From Nocardiopsis composta (GTDB lineage: Bacteria > Actinomycetota > Actinomycetes > Streptosporangiales > Streptosporangiaceae): a stretch of 64,000 nucleotides of DNA. The stretch lies in contig NZ_JACHDB010000002.1 of the NCBI RefSeq assembly GCF_014200805.1, forward strand, positions 868,001 to 932,000, in the 5' to 3' direction. The notes below the pieces were generated by a model, which searched no databases, was not told where the DNA came from, and worked only from the letters and a program-made list of their open reading frames with translations. Shown piece by piece: positions 28,502-37,621 of this stretch (positions within the stretch are counted from its first letter, which is position 1; every line of letters starts with the position of its first letter). The position numbers and the translations under genes are program-made.

Positions 28502-28572
28502 CGTGCCGCCGCTCCGGGGCCGGGCGCGCCCCCGGGTCCCGCCGCCGGCTCGGCCGCGCTACACTTCGGCAC

Positions 28573-28626
28573 ATGCGAACCCCGGTCAACGCCCCAGCGC
28601 CCCGACAGTGGTGGCGCCGCTTCTAG
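28573..28626 (+). CDS. trpL: Tryptophan operon leader peptide
   Basis: This 17-residue open frame reads MRTPVNAPAPRQWWRRF. The tandem Trp codons are the hallmark of a trp attenuation leader. It ends 114 bases before trpEG. A possible -10 (TACACT, 28560-28565) lies seven bases before the ATG, so the transcript may be leaderless. When charged tRNA-Trp is scarce the ribosome stalls at the two Trp codons and the downstream terminator should not form. Confidence 0.85.
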   Translation: MRTPVNAPAPRQWWRRF

Positions 28627-28657
28627 GCGGCGCACCGAGGTTCTGCTCTACCCACAG

Positions 28658-28680
28658 CGACCGCCCATCGGCGGTCGTTT
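28658..28680 (+). promoter_or_regulatory. Attenuator hairpin of the trp leader
   Basis: Arms CGACCGCC and GGCGGTCG with a CATC loop are followed by TTTCG, between the leader peptide and trpEG. This is the expected place for the regulated terminator. The competing antiterminator was not resolved by eye. Confidence 0.7.
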
Positions 28681-28740
28681 CGCGTTCGCGGCGCGGCCGC
28701 CGGAGCATCCGACACCGGCCCAGCGCGAAAAGGACCCCCA

Positions 28741-30948
28741 GTGGAATCCAGCACCGACGCCCGACCCGCCGCCTTCCGCACCGCGGGCGGGATCACCGTC
28801 CGCCGCAGCACCGAGCCCTGCGACCCGGAGGTCCTCACCACCCTCGTCCGCGACGTGGAGAACCGCCGCGGCGGCGTCCTCTCCTCCGGTATGGAGTACC
28901 CGGGCCGGTACAGCCGCTGGCACCTCGGCTACGTCGACCCCTGCCTGGAGATCGCCGCGCGCGGCCGCCGGGTCACCGCCACCGCGCTGAACGGCCGCGG
29001 CCGGGTGCTGCTGCCCGTCGTCGCCCGCGCCCTGGCCGAGCACGGCCCGCTGCAGGACGGCGGGCGGCCGGACGGGGCGGCCGTAGCCGTCACCGTCCCC
29101 GAACCGGACCCCGCCGCCTTCTACACCGAGGAGCAGCGCAGCCGCCGCCCCAGCGTCTTCTCCGCGCTGCGCTCGGTGGTCGCCCTGTTCGCCTCCGACG
29201 CCGACCCGCACCTCGGGCTGTACGGCGCCTTCGGCTACGACCTGGCGTTCCAGTTCGAGCCGGTGGAGCAGGTCCTGGAGCGCGATCCCGGCGACCGGGA
29301 CCTGGTGCTGCACCTGCCCGACTCGGTGGTGGTGCGCGACCGCAAGCGGGAGACCTGCGTCCGGCACGCCTACGAGTTCACCGTGCCCGGCCCGGACGGC
29401 GCCGAGGCCGCCACCGACGGCCTGCCCCGCGCCACCGACCCCACCCCGCCGGTGGTCACCGCGGAGGTCCCCGCCCAGCCCGAACCCGGCTCCTACGCCG
29501 CGGTCGTCGCCGAGGCCAAGGAGCGGTTCCGCCGCGGCGACCTGTTCGAGGTCGTGCCCGGCCACCGCACCTACGGGGCGTGCGCCTCCCCGGCCCGGTT
29601 CTACGAGCGGCTGCGCGACCGCAACCCCGCCCCCTACGAGTTCTTCTTCAACCTCGGCGAGGGCGAGTACCTGGTCGGCGCCTCCCCAGAGATGTTCGTG
29701 CGGGTCACCGGCGAGCCGGGCGGCGGCCAGCGGGTGGAGACCTGCCCGATCTCCGGCACCATCAAGCGCGGCGCCGACCCGCTGGAGGACGCCGAGAACA
29801 TCCGCGCCCTGCTCTCCTCGGTCAAGGAGGAGTCCGAGCTCACCATGTGCACCGACGTGGACCGCAACGACAAGTCGCGGGTCTGCGAACCGGGCAGCGT
29901 CCGGGTGATCGGCCGCCGCCAGATCGAGATGTACAGCAGGCTGATCCACACCGTCGACCACATCGAGGGGGTGCTGCGCCCGGAGTTCGACGCGCTGGAC
30001 GCCTTCCTCACCCACATGTGGGCGGTCACCGTCACCGGCGCCCCCAAGACCTGGGCGATGCGCTTCATCGAGCGGCACGAGGGCTCGCCCCGCCGCTGGT
30101 ACGGCGGCGCCGTCGGGTTCATCGGCTTCGACGGCTCGATGAACACCGGGCTGACCCTGCGCACCGCGCAGATCAAGGACGGCGTGGCGACCGTGCGGGT
30201 CGGCGCCACCCTGCTCTACGACTCCGACCCCGAGGCCGAGGAGAAGGAGACCTTCCTCAAGGCCCGCGCCCTGCTGGAGACCCTCGCCCTGGAGGAGGAG
30301 GCGACCGCCGCGGACGGCCGGCCGGAGGCGGCCGCCCCCGCCGGGGCCGCCGAACCGGCCGGCGCCGGGATGAAGGTCCTCCTCGTCGACCACGAGGACT
30401 CCTTCGTCAACACCCTCGCCGACTACGTGCGCCGGCACGGAGCCGAGGTCACCACCGTCCGGTACGGCTTCGACGCGTCCCTGCTCGACGAGTTCGCCCC
30501 GGACCTGGTGGTGCTCTCGCCCGGCCCGGGCCTGCCCTCCGACTTCGGCACCCACGCCCTGCTGGACGCCCTGGCCGAGCGGGGACTGCCGGTGTTCGGC
30601 GTCTGCCTCGGCCTGCAGGCCATGGTCGAGCACGCCGGCGGCGAGCTGCTCACCCTGGACGAGCCGGTGCACGGCAAGCCCGGCCGGGTCCGGGTCGCCG
30701 GCGGCGAGCTGCTCACCGGGACCGGAGGGGAGTTCGCCGCCGCCCGCTACCACTCCGTCTACACCACCCCGGAGCGGGTCAAGGGCTACGCCGTCACCGC
30801 GGTCACCGAGGACGGCCCCGAGCCGGTGGTCATGGCGATCGAGGACCCGGCCGCGCGCCGCTGGGCGGTCCAGTTCCACCCGGAGTCGATCCTCACCGCC
30901 GCCGTCGGCGAGGGCATCGTGGAGCGGGTGCTGCGCCTGGCGCGCTGA
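28741..30948 (+). CDS. trpE: Anthranilate synthase, fused TrpE-TrpG
   Basis: This 735-residue fusion makes anthranilate from chorismate and glutamine, the first step of tryptophan synthesis. The TrpE part spans about residues 1-520 with the chorismate-binding core (DLFEVVPGHRTYG, CPISGTIKRG, ELTMCTDVDRNDKSRVC, AVTVTGAPK). A short Ala/Pro linker leads to a class I glutamine amidotransferase from about residue 543 (MKVLLVDHEDSFVNTL). The nucleophile Cys lies in FGVCLGLQ (about 622) and the His-Glu pair in FHPES. The GTG start follows AAAAGGAC. A trp leader lies upstream, which points to primary metabolism. Fused forms also occur in antibiotic clusters, but none is here. Confidence 0.95.
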   Translation: MESSTDARPAAFRTAGGITVRRSTEPCDPEVLTTLVRDVENRRGGVLSSGMEYPGRYSRWHLGYVDPCLEIAARGRRVTATALNGRGRVLLPVVARALAEHGPLQDGGRPDGAAVAVTVPEPDPAAFYTEEQRSRRPSVFSALRSVVALFASDADPHLGLYGAFGYDLAFQFEPVEQVLERDPGDRDLVLHLPDSVVVRDRKRETCVRHAYEFTVPGPDGAEAATDGLPRATDPTPPVVTAEVPAQPEPGSYAAVVAEAKERFRRGDLFEVVPGHRTYGACASPARFYERLRDRNPAPYEFFFNLGEGEYLVGASPEMFVRVTGEPGGGQRVETCPISGTIKRGADPLEDAENIRALLSSVKEESELTMCTDVDRNDKSRVCEPGSVRVIGRRQIEMYSRLIHTVDHIEGVLRPEFDALDAFLTHMWAVTVTGAPKTWAMRFIERHEGSPRRWYGGAVGFIGFDGSMNTGLTLRTAQIKDGVATVRVGATLLYDSDPEAEEKETFLKARALLETLALEEEATAADGRPEAAAPAGAAEPAGAGMKVLLVDHEDSFVNTLADYVRRHGAEVTTVRYGFDASLLDEFAPDLVVLSPGPGLPSDFGTHALLDALAERGLPVFGVCLGLQAMVEHAGGELLTLDEPVHGKPGRVRVAGGELLTGTGGEFAAARYHSVYTTPERVKGYAVTAVTEDGPEPVVMAIEDPAARRWAVQFHPESILTAAVGEGIVERVLRLAR

Positions 30949-31121
30949 GGCGCGGGCCCGGCCCTCCCCTGCGCGGGGCGGGCGGGGCCCGCTCCGGGCC
31001 GCCGGGACCGGCCCCGGCGGTCGACCGGACACCGCGCCCGCGGGGGAGCACCGCCGGAGCCGCGGCCGCGCAGCCGAGGCGCGGACCCCGGAGGGCCGCC
31101 CGGCCCCATAGGCTCCCGGAC

Positions 31122-31943
31122 ATGACCGGAACACCGGGAAGGACCGTCGTCACCGGCGCCGCGGGCCGGGTCGCCGCCGCGGTGCGGGAAGGACTCCGGG
31201 ACGCCGGACACCTCGTCCTGCTGGACCGCCTGCCGCCCCCGCCCGGGCACCCGCCCCGGGCGAACGAGACCTGGATCCGGGCGGACATCGCCGACCGGCG
31301 GGCGCTCTCCGCGGCGTTCACCGGCGCCGACGCGGTGGTGCACCTGGCCGGGATCCCCGACGAGGCGCCGCTGCCGGACCTGCTGCGCGCCAACGTCGAA
31401 GGGGTGCAGCACGTGCTGGAGGCGGCGCGCCGGGCGGCGGTGCCGCGGGTGGTGCTGGCCTCCAGCAACCGGGCCACCGGCAACTACCCCGTCGACCGCG
31501 TGGTCTCGGTGCAGGACCCGCCGCGCCCGGACGGCCTCTACGGGGTGAGCAAGGCCGCCGCCGAGGCGCTGGGCCGGCTCTACGCCGACACCTTCGGCCT
31601 GCAGGTGGTCGCGCTGCGCATCGGCTCGCTGGAGGACCGGCCCGCCGAGGCCCGGCACCTGGCCACCTGGCTCAGCCCGCGGGACTGCGCCGGGTTCTTC
31701 CGGGCCGCGGTCACCGCACCCGGGGTGACGTTCGTCGCGGCCTACGCCGTCTCCGCCAACACCCGCCGGTTCTGGGACCTGTCCGCCGGCGAGACCGGGC
31801 TGGGCCACCGGCCGGCCGACGACGCCGAGGCGTTCGCCGCGCAGATCCCCGGCGGCGACCCGTTCTGGGACGGCGGCCCGCAGGGCGGCGGCTACGCCGG
31901 CCCCGCCGCCCTGCTGCCGCACCTGCCCGGCCCCGACCGCTGA
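31122..31943 (+). CDS. NAD-dependent epimerase/dehydratase, uronate dehydrogenase-like
   Basis: This 273-residue SDR-fold protein has an N-terminal TVVTGAAGRVAAAV glycine motif, DAVVHLAGIPDE, ASSNRATGNY and the catalytic YGVSK (Tyr-xxx-Lys). The later stretch LRIGSLEDRPAEARHLATWLSPRDCAGFF, then YAVSANTRRFWDL, closely resembles bacterial uronate dehydrogenases, which oxidise glucuronate or galacturonate. Substrate assignment is inference from this resemblance. It stands between trpEG and thyX without a clear operon link. Confidence 0.75.
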   Translation: MTGTPGRTVVTGAAGRVAAAVREGLRDAGHLVLLDRLPPPPGHPPRANETWIRADIADRRALSAAFTGADAVVHLAGIPDEAPLPDLLRANVEGVQHVLEAARRAAVPRVVLASSNRATGNYPVDRVVSVQDPPRPDGLYGVSKAAAEALGRLYADTFGLQVVALRIGSLEDRPAEARHLATWLSPRDCAGFFRAAVTAPGVTFVAAYAVSANTRRFWDLSAGETGLGHRPADDAEAFAAQIPGGDPFWDGGPQGGGYAGPAALLPHLPGPDR

Positions 31944-31998
31944 TCGGGGGCGGCGCGGGCGCTCCCCGGTACCGGTCCGCCGGCGGCCGCCGGGCGTG

Positions 31999-32054
31999 TA
32001 ATGTCGTCTCGGCCCGGGAGCCGGGGGAGCCCGAGACATGGAGATGGAAGCACC
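31999..32054 (+). promoter_or_regulatory. Promoter and 5' hairpin of thyX
   Basis: A -10-like TAATGT (31999-32004) is followed by an inverted repeat GTCTCGG (32004-32010) with CCGAGAC (32032-32038), and then GGAAG before the GTG. The stem lies just ahead of the ribosome site. Confidence 0.4.
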
Positions 32055-32855
32055 GTGAAGCACGTCGAACCTGAGGTCCACCTGGTCGCCAAGCCGCAGC
32101 TGGACTACGACGAGATCGCCCGCTACCTCGCCGATGTCGGCGGCGAGAAGTGGCTGGAGCGGTTCGACCGGGGCGAGCTCGACGCGCACCTCAACGACCC
32201 GCAGAACCTCGCCGAGTTCGCCGGGCGGCTGTGCTACCGCTCCTGGGAGCCGGGCCTCAACCCCAACGTCACCCGGGTCCGCACCGACCAGGACGCCTAC
32301 CTCACCAACATCCTGCGCAGCCTGCACGGCTCGGTGCTGGAGCACGTCAGCTTCAGCTTCGTGCTGCACAACGTCAGCCGGGTGCTCACCCACGAGCTGA
32401 TTCGGCACCGCCCCGGCGTCGCGGTCTCCCAGGAGTCGCTGCGCTTCGTCCGCCTCACCGACCTGCCGTTCTGGTTCCCCGAGTGGGCCAAGGACGACCC
32501 CGAGCTGATGACCCGCGCCACCGAGATGCTGGAGAAGATGGAGGAGTTCCAGCTCTGGATGGCCGACCACTTCGGCCTTGACGAAGAGGGCAAGAAGTTC
32601 GCGGAGAAGAAGCACCGCACCTCCTTCATGCGCCGCTTCGCCCCCGAGGGCGTGGCCACCGGCCTGGTGTGGACCGCCAACGTCCGCACCCTCCGCCACA
32701 CCCTGGAGGCCCGCACCGCCCCCGGCGCCGAGGAGGAGATCCGCCTGCTCTTCGGCAAGATCGGCGAACTGCTGAAGCAGGAGGCCCCCGCCCTCTTCGG
32801 CGACTACACCGTCGACGAAGAGGGCACCTGGGTCCCCGGCTGGCGCAAGGTCTGA
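32055..32855 (+). CDS. thyX: Flavin-dependent thymidylate synthase
   Basis: This 266-residue enzyme methylates dUMP to dTMP with FAD and methylenetetrahydrofolate. The ThyX core is visible: LHGSVLEHVSFSFVLHNVSRVLTHELIRHRPG, then SQESLRF (about residues 98-130), and late NVRTLRHTLEARTAPGAEEEIR. The ThyX motif is normally RHR, seven residues, then Ser; here Ser comes after eight (RHRPGVAVSQES). The GTG at 32055 follows GGAAG. A weaker hairpin follows the stop at 33006-33040. Confidence 0.9.
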   Translation: MKHVEPEVHLVAKPQLDYDEIARYLADVGGEKWLERFDRGELDAHLNDPQNLAEFAGRLCYRSWEPGLNPNVTRVRTDQDAYLTNILRSLHGSVLEHVSFSFVLHNVSRVLTHELIRHRPGVAVSQESLRFVRLTDLPFWFPEWAKDDPELMTRATEMLEKMEEFQLWMADHFGLDEEGKKFAEKKHRTSFMRRFAPEGVATGLVWTANVRTLRHTLEARTAPGAEEEIRLLFGKIGELLKQEAPALFGDYTVDEEGTWVPGWRKV

Positions 32856-33256
32856 CCCCGCCCGCCGGCCCTCGGGAGCCCTTCCGGAACCGGCGGAGGC
32901 GGCGCCGCACCGGCACCGGCGCGCCGGTCCCTGCTTCGCCGGGACGGCGGAGAGGACGGGCCCTCTCCGCGGCCGGCCTCGGACCGGCCGGAAGCCCGGT
33001 GCACACCCCGGTGCCTTTGTGCCGGAGCCGCGCACCGGGGAGGGGAGCGAACGCGCACCCCGACCCGGGCCGCGGTGCCGGAGCGGCGCTCTGTCCGCCG
33101 GGCCCGCGCGGGGCGGAACGGCGACGCCCCCGGGAGACCGCGGGGCCGCGCACGCCGGGCCCGACCCGAGGGGCGGGATGTCCGACGAGGGCGGCAGGAT
33201 GGGACCGCCCGGTTGCCGACTCCGGGCGCACCGTGCCTACCTCGGAGGACCTCCCC
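32856..33256. other. Gap after thyX with a hairpin
   Basis: A CCCCGGTGC/GCACCGGGG inverted repeat (33006-33014, 33032-33040) may end the thyX transcript. No gene is seen. GGAGG at 33244-33248 serves the next gene. Confidence 0.4.
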
Positions 33257-35476
33257 ATGACTCATCCGGCTCTCGCAGGCGTGGACGGCGTCGACTGGGC
33301 CGCGTACCGGCACGCCTACGGCCCCGCCGAGGACCTGCCCGCACTGCTGGCCGCGGCCGGCTCCGCCGACCCGGGGGAGGCGGGGGAGGCGGTGTACGAG
33401 CTGTGCGGCACCGTCTGGCACCAGGGGACGATCTACCCGGCCACCGCGCCCGCGGTGCCGTTCCTGGTCGCCTTGGGGGCCGATCGGCGGACCCGGAAGC
33501 GCGGCGTGCTGGTCGGGCTGGTCGGGGAGATCTCCGCGGCCGCCGACGACCACCCCGAGGTGCGGAGCGAGGTGCGCGCGGCGCTCACCGCCGCGGCGCC
33601 CCGCCTGATCGCCCTGCTCTCCGACCCCGAGGAGGACGTGCGGCGCTCCGCCGCGTTCGCGCTCGGACAGCTCCGCCCCGAGGAGCCCGGACCCGCCGCC
33701 GCGGCACTGCGCGACCGGCTCCGGGAGGCCGCCGAGGCGCCGGATCCCGGCGCGGCGGCGGAGACCGCCGACCTGGTCGCCGCGCTGGGCCTGGTGGACC
33801 CGGATCGGACCGAGTGGGCCGACGCCTGGCTCGGCCCGGACCGGCCGGCCCGGGTGCGCGCCGCCGCCGCGTGGGTGCTGGCCCGCTCCTCACGGCCCTG
33901 GACCGAGGCGGCCGAACGCGCCGTGCTCCAGGTCTGGGGCGGGCGCGGCGGGCGGCGGCCCGCCGCGGCGGGGGAGGCGGAGCAGGGGGACCCGTTCTGC
34001 CAAGGGGAATGGCGGTGGACGGAGGACCTCCTCAGCGACGTGCTCGCCGCCCTGGACGGCAGCCCGGACGGCGCCCGGCTGCTGGACGCTCTGCTCGACG
34101 GAGGGCCGGCGGCGGCGCTCGGCGCGCTGTCCGCGGTGCACGACCGGTGCACCGCGTCGCGGTCGTCCCGGGCCCGGCTCGCCCGCGCGGCGGTCGCCGC
34201 CGTCGCGCACCCTGACGCCGCCGTGCGCGAACCGGCCGTGCTGCTCGCCGCGGCGCTGCCCGACGCGGCCCGGGCGGTCGCCGACGACCTGGCCGAGCTG
34301 ACCGCCGGCGACCCGCCGCCGGTCTCCCCCGAGGAGTCCCTCCCGCACGACGACTCCTTCATGAAGGGGGAGCGGAAGACCTACTGGACGGCGGCGCTCG
34401 CGCTGCTGCGGATCGGGGACCCGCGGTGGCGGCCGGCCGTCGCGCGCGGGCTGCGTCGCGGTCCGGTCCCGGTGCTGCACAGCGTGGTCGCCGCCCGGCC
34501 CCGCTTCGACGAGGAGCTGTTCGACGCCGCCCGGGACGGTCTGCGGCTGATGCTGGACCGCTCGGAGCCGACCGCCGGCACCGGATACGAGGTCCCCGGG
34601 GTCCTCGACAGGGTGCGCCTGCTGGTGTCCTGGGGCGACGAGTGCCGCCCGGCCCTCGGTGACCTGCTGCGCGCCGCCGAACACACCGGGAACCGGGTGG
34701 TGCATGCCCTGGCCGCCCTGGTCGGGACCTCCGCCGGGGCGGCGGGGGAGCTCGCGCCGTCGCTGGCGGCGCGGGCCGCCGACGCGGAGGCGGCGATGGC
34801 GGTGCGGCTGCGGTTCGCGATCGCGCTGGCCGTCGCGGTCGGGGAGCACGGTCCGGCGGAGGAGCTGGCGGCCGCGGCCGACCCGCGGGACGCGCTGCGG
34901 GTCGCCGGGTTCGCCGCCGAGCACGGCGTCGCCCGGGAGCCGCTCGCCGCGCGGATCCGCGGGCTGGCCCGCGCCGACGGACGGTCGGAGCGGCCCGGCC
35001 CCAGCGCGACCGGGGCCGCCGCCGCGCTGCACCGGCTCACCCGGGAGACCGCGGCGCCGCTGGCGGTGGTGCGCCGGGAACTGGACGACAACCCGCTGTC
35101 CCAGGAGGCGATCTCCCTGGCGGGGCGGCTCGGTCCCGCCGCCGCGGAGGCGGCGCCCGCGCTCCGCTCGGTTCCGGTGCACGACTTCAACCGGCTCCCC
35201 CTCGGCCTGGCGCTGCTCCGCGTCACCGGGGACCCGGAACCGCTGCTGGCCGCGGTCCGCACCGAACTGGACCGCGACCGGTGCGGCCCCGGGATGCCCG
35301 AGGCCGTCCGGTCGCTGGGCGATGCGGCACGCCCCCTGCTGCCCCGGATGCGCGGACTGCGCGACGGGGACGGCCCGTGCGGCCCGCTGCTGTCCGAGTG
35401 GGGGGCGATCCGCGCCGAGGTGGAGAACCGGGACCGCCTGACCGCCCTGATCGCCGAGGTGGAGGCCGCCGGCTGA
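33257..35476 (+). CDS. Large HEAT-repeat protein of unknown function
   Basis: This 739-residue protein consists almost wholly of helical repeats, with HEAT-type units such as PRLIALLSDPEEDVRRSAAFALGQL (near residue 115) and VAHPDAAVREPAVLLAAALPDAA. The opening (HPALAGVDGVDWAAYRHAYGPAEDLPALLAA, then GTIYPATAPAVPFLVAL) is a pattern seen in other uncharacterised actinobacterial HEAT proteins. There is no signal peptide, membrane segment or catalytic motif. It probably acts as a protein-binding scaffold. It is a single gene with no obvious partners; the ATG at 33257 follows GGAGG by eight bases. Confidence 0.75.
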   Translation: MTHPALAGVDGVDWAAYRHAYGPAEDLPALLAAAGSADPGEAGEAVYELCGTVWHQGTIYPATAPAVPFLVALGADRRTRKRGVLVGLVGEISAAADDHPEVRSEVRAALTAAAPRLIALLSDPEEDVRRSAAFALGQLRPEEPGPAAAALRDRLREAAEAPDPGAAAETADLVAALGLVDPDRTEWADAWLGPDRPARVRAAAAWVLARSSRPWTEAAERAVLQVWGGRGGRRPAAAGEAEQGDPFCQGEWRWTEDLLSDVLAALDGSPDGARLLDALLDGGPAAALGALSAVHDRCTASRSSRARLARAAVAAVAHPDAAVREPAVLLAAALPDAARAVADDLAELTAGDPPPVSPEESLPHDDSFMKGERKTYWTAALALLRIGDPRWRPAVARGLRRGPVPVLHSVVAARPRFDEELFDAARDGLRLMLDRSEPTAGTGYEVPGVLDRVRLLVSWGDECRPALGDLLRAAEHTGNRVVHALAALVGTSAGAAGELAPSLAARAADAEAAMAVRLRFAIALAVAVGEHGPAEELAAAADPRDALRVAGFAAEHGVAREPLAARIRGLARADGRSERPGPSATGAAAALHRLTRETAAPLAVVRRELDDNPLSQEAISLAGRLGPAAAEAAPALRSVPVHDFNRLPLGLALLRVTGDPEPLLAAVRTELDRDRCGPGMPEAVRSLGDAARPLLPRMRGLRDGDGPCGPLLSEWGAIRAEVENRDRLTALIAEVEAAG

Positions 35477-35787
35477 CACCGCGGAGGCGCGGTGCCCGGC
35501 GGCGGTGGCCCCCGCGCCCCGACCGGCGCCGGCACCGGTCCCGGAATCCTCATCGGACCAGCGACTCGGGACACTGGGGCCGTCGTCGTTTCCCGGCCCC
35601 TTCCCGCTCGGGGACAGGGAGACCGCTTCCGGTGGGCCGGGCGAAGACGACCGGCCGGAGTTCGACGTCACCGTGTCGGCACGTCGCCCGCCACCTCCCT
35701 CCCCTCCGACGGGGTACCCGCGGCGGTTACGGCGAGGCGAGGCCGCACCGCGGGTGGGCGAACCCCCGTCGACGGTCTGAGGAGAGG
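35477..35787. other. Gene-free gap
   Basis: No gene or clear hairpin was found in these 311 bases between the HEAT gene and the convergent TetR gene. Confidence 0.35.
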
Positions 35788-36447
35788 TCAGCGCCCCGCC
35801 GTGCCCGGGGAACCGCCGGTGAGCGTGCGCATGGTGGCCGTGACCAGGTCGGAGGGGGATCCGGGGCCGTGGGTGGGGCCGTCGGGGGCGGCGGACCACT
35901 GCTCGATGGCGACCCGGATGGCGGTGGCCGCGCCGGCGGCCAGGGTGCGGATCCGCAGCGGGTCGGCGTCGGGGGCGAGGCCGGTCAGCGCGGCGGCCAG
36001 CCGGCGTTCGGCGCCGAGGTTGACCCTGGCCCACACGGCCTCCAGCGCCGGGTCGCCGGCGGCGGCGCGCAGCAGGCCGCCGGTGCGCTCCATGGCCTCC
36101 ACGCCCTCGGCGTCGTCCGGGGCCAGCGCGCGCACCGCCACCGCCTCCAGGGCTCCGGCGTCCGGCAGGCCGGGCGGTCCTGCGGCCACCAGGTCGAGCC
36201 ACCGGTTGGCCCCCTCGGCCAGCACCGGCTCGACCGCGTCCTCCTTGTACCGAAAATACCGGTAGAAGGTGCGCAGCCCCACCCCGGCGGCCGCGGCGAT
36301 CTCCTCCGCGGTGGTGCCGGCGGCCCCCCGCTCGGCGAACAGCTCACAGGCCGCCCGGGCGATGGTGCGGCGGGTCTCCGCCTTGCGGCGCTCGGTGAGG
36401 GGGGAGCGCGGGGCGCGCGCCCCGTCCCGTCCGGTCTCGGTGGGCAC
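35788..36447 (-). CDS. TetR family regulator
   Basis: This 219-residue regulator has the helix-turn-helix KAETRRTIARAACELFAERGAAGTTAEEIAAAAGVGLRTFYRYF (about residues 20-62) and a C-terminal domain with a Leu/Ala-rich dimer surface. The GTG at 36447 follows AGGAAG. It is divergent from the SDR gene, with a perfect 15-base palindrome in the shared gap, so it probably represses that gene. Confidence 0.9.
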   Translation of the reverse strand: MPTETGRDGARAPRSPLTERRKAETRRTIARAACELFAERGAAGTTAEEIAAAAGVGLRTFYRYFRYKEDAVEPVLAEGANRWLDLVAAGPPGLPDAGALEAVAVRALAPDDAEGVEAMERTGGLLRAAAGDPALEAVWARVNLGAERRLAAALTGLAPDADPLRIRTLAAGAATAIRVAIEQWSAAPDGPTHGPGSPSDLVTATMRTLTGGSPGTAGR

Positions 36448-36472
36448 GGTGCTCTTCCTGCTCGCGGGGTGA

Positions 36473-37393
<921 letters not shown>

Positions 37394-37427
37394 CGGTGCC
37401 GCGCGGACCGGGGGAGGGGAGCACGGG

Positions 37428-37537
37428 CATGACGACGCCCAAGCGCTGTTCCGCGGCGGGACCGCGGTGATCACCGGCGCCTCCAGCGGCATCGGCGCCG
37501 GGGTCGCCCGGTACGCCCCGAGCGGGCGGAAGCGATG
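37428..37537 (+). pseudogene. SDR N-terminal remnant cut by palindrome copy C
   Basis: One frame reads QALFRGGTAVITGASSGIGAGVARYA, the start of a second SDR, and stops at a TGA that lies inside the first bases of the 62-bp palindrome at 37534. No start codon is in frame at the expected place, and the rest of the gene is absent. Confidence 0.7.
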
Positions 37538-37595
37538 ATCTTGACGCTGCGGCCCCGTCAGAGCGCTCTGACGGGGCCGCAGCGTCAAGATCATC
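37534..37595. repeat. 62-bp dispersed palindrome, copy C (perfect)
   Basis: Every base pairs: the left 31 bases (GATGATCTTGACGCTGCGG, then CCCCGTCAGAGC) are the exact complement of the right 31, with no loop. It is a family member with copies at 8408 and 24349. Confidence 0.9.
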
Positions 37596-37621
37596 GGGGC
37601 GGGGCGTCGCCTCGCGGAGGC

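Noticed and set aside
24666-31943. A 2425-residue plus-strand open frame
   Set aside because: It is a high-GC open frame running across the opposite-strand helR gene and out of frame through trpEG; only its last 273 codons (from 31122) are a real gene.
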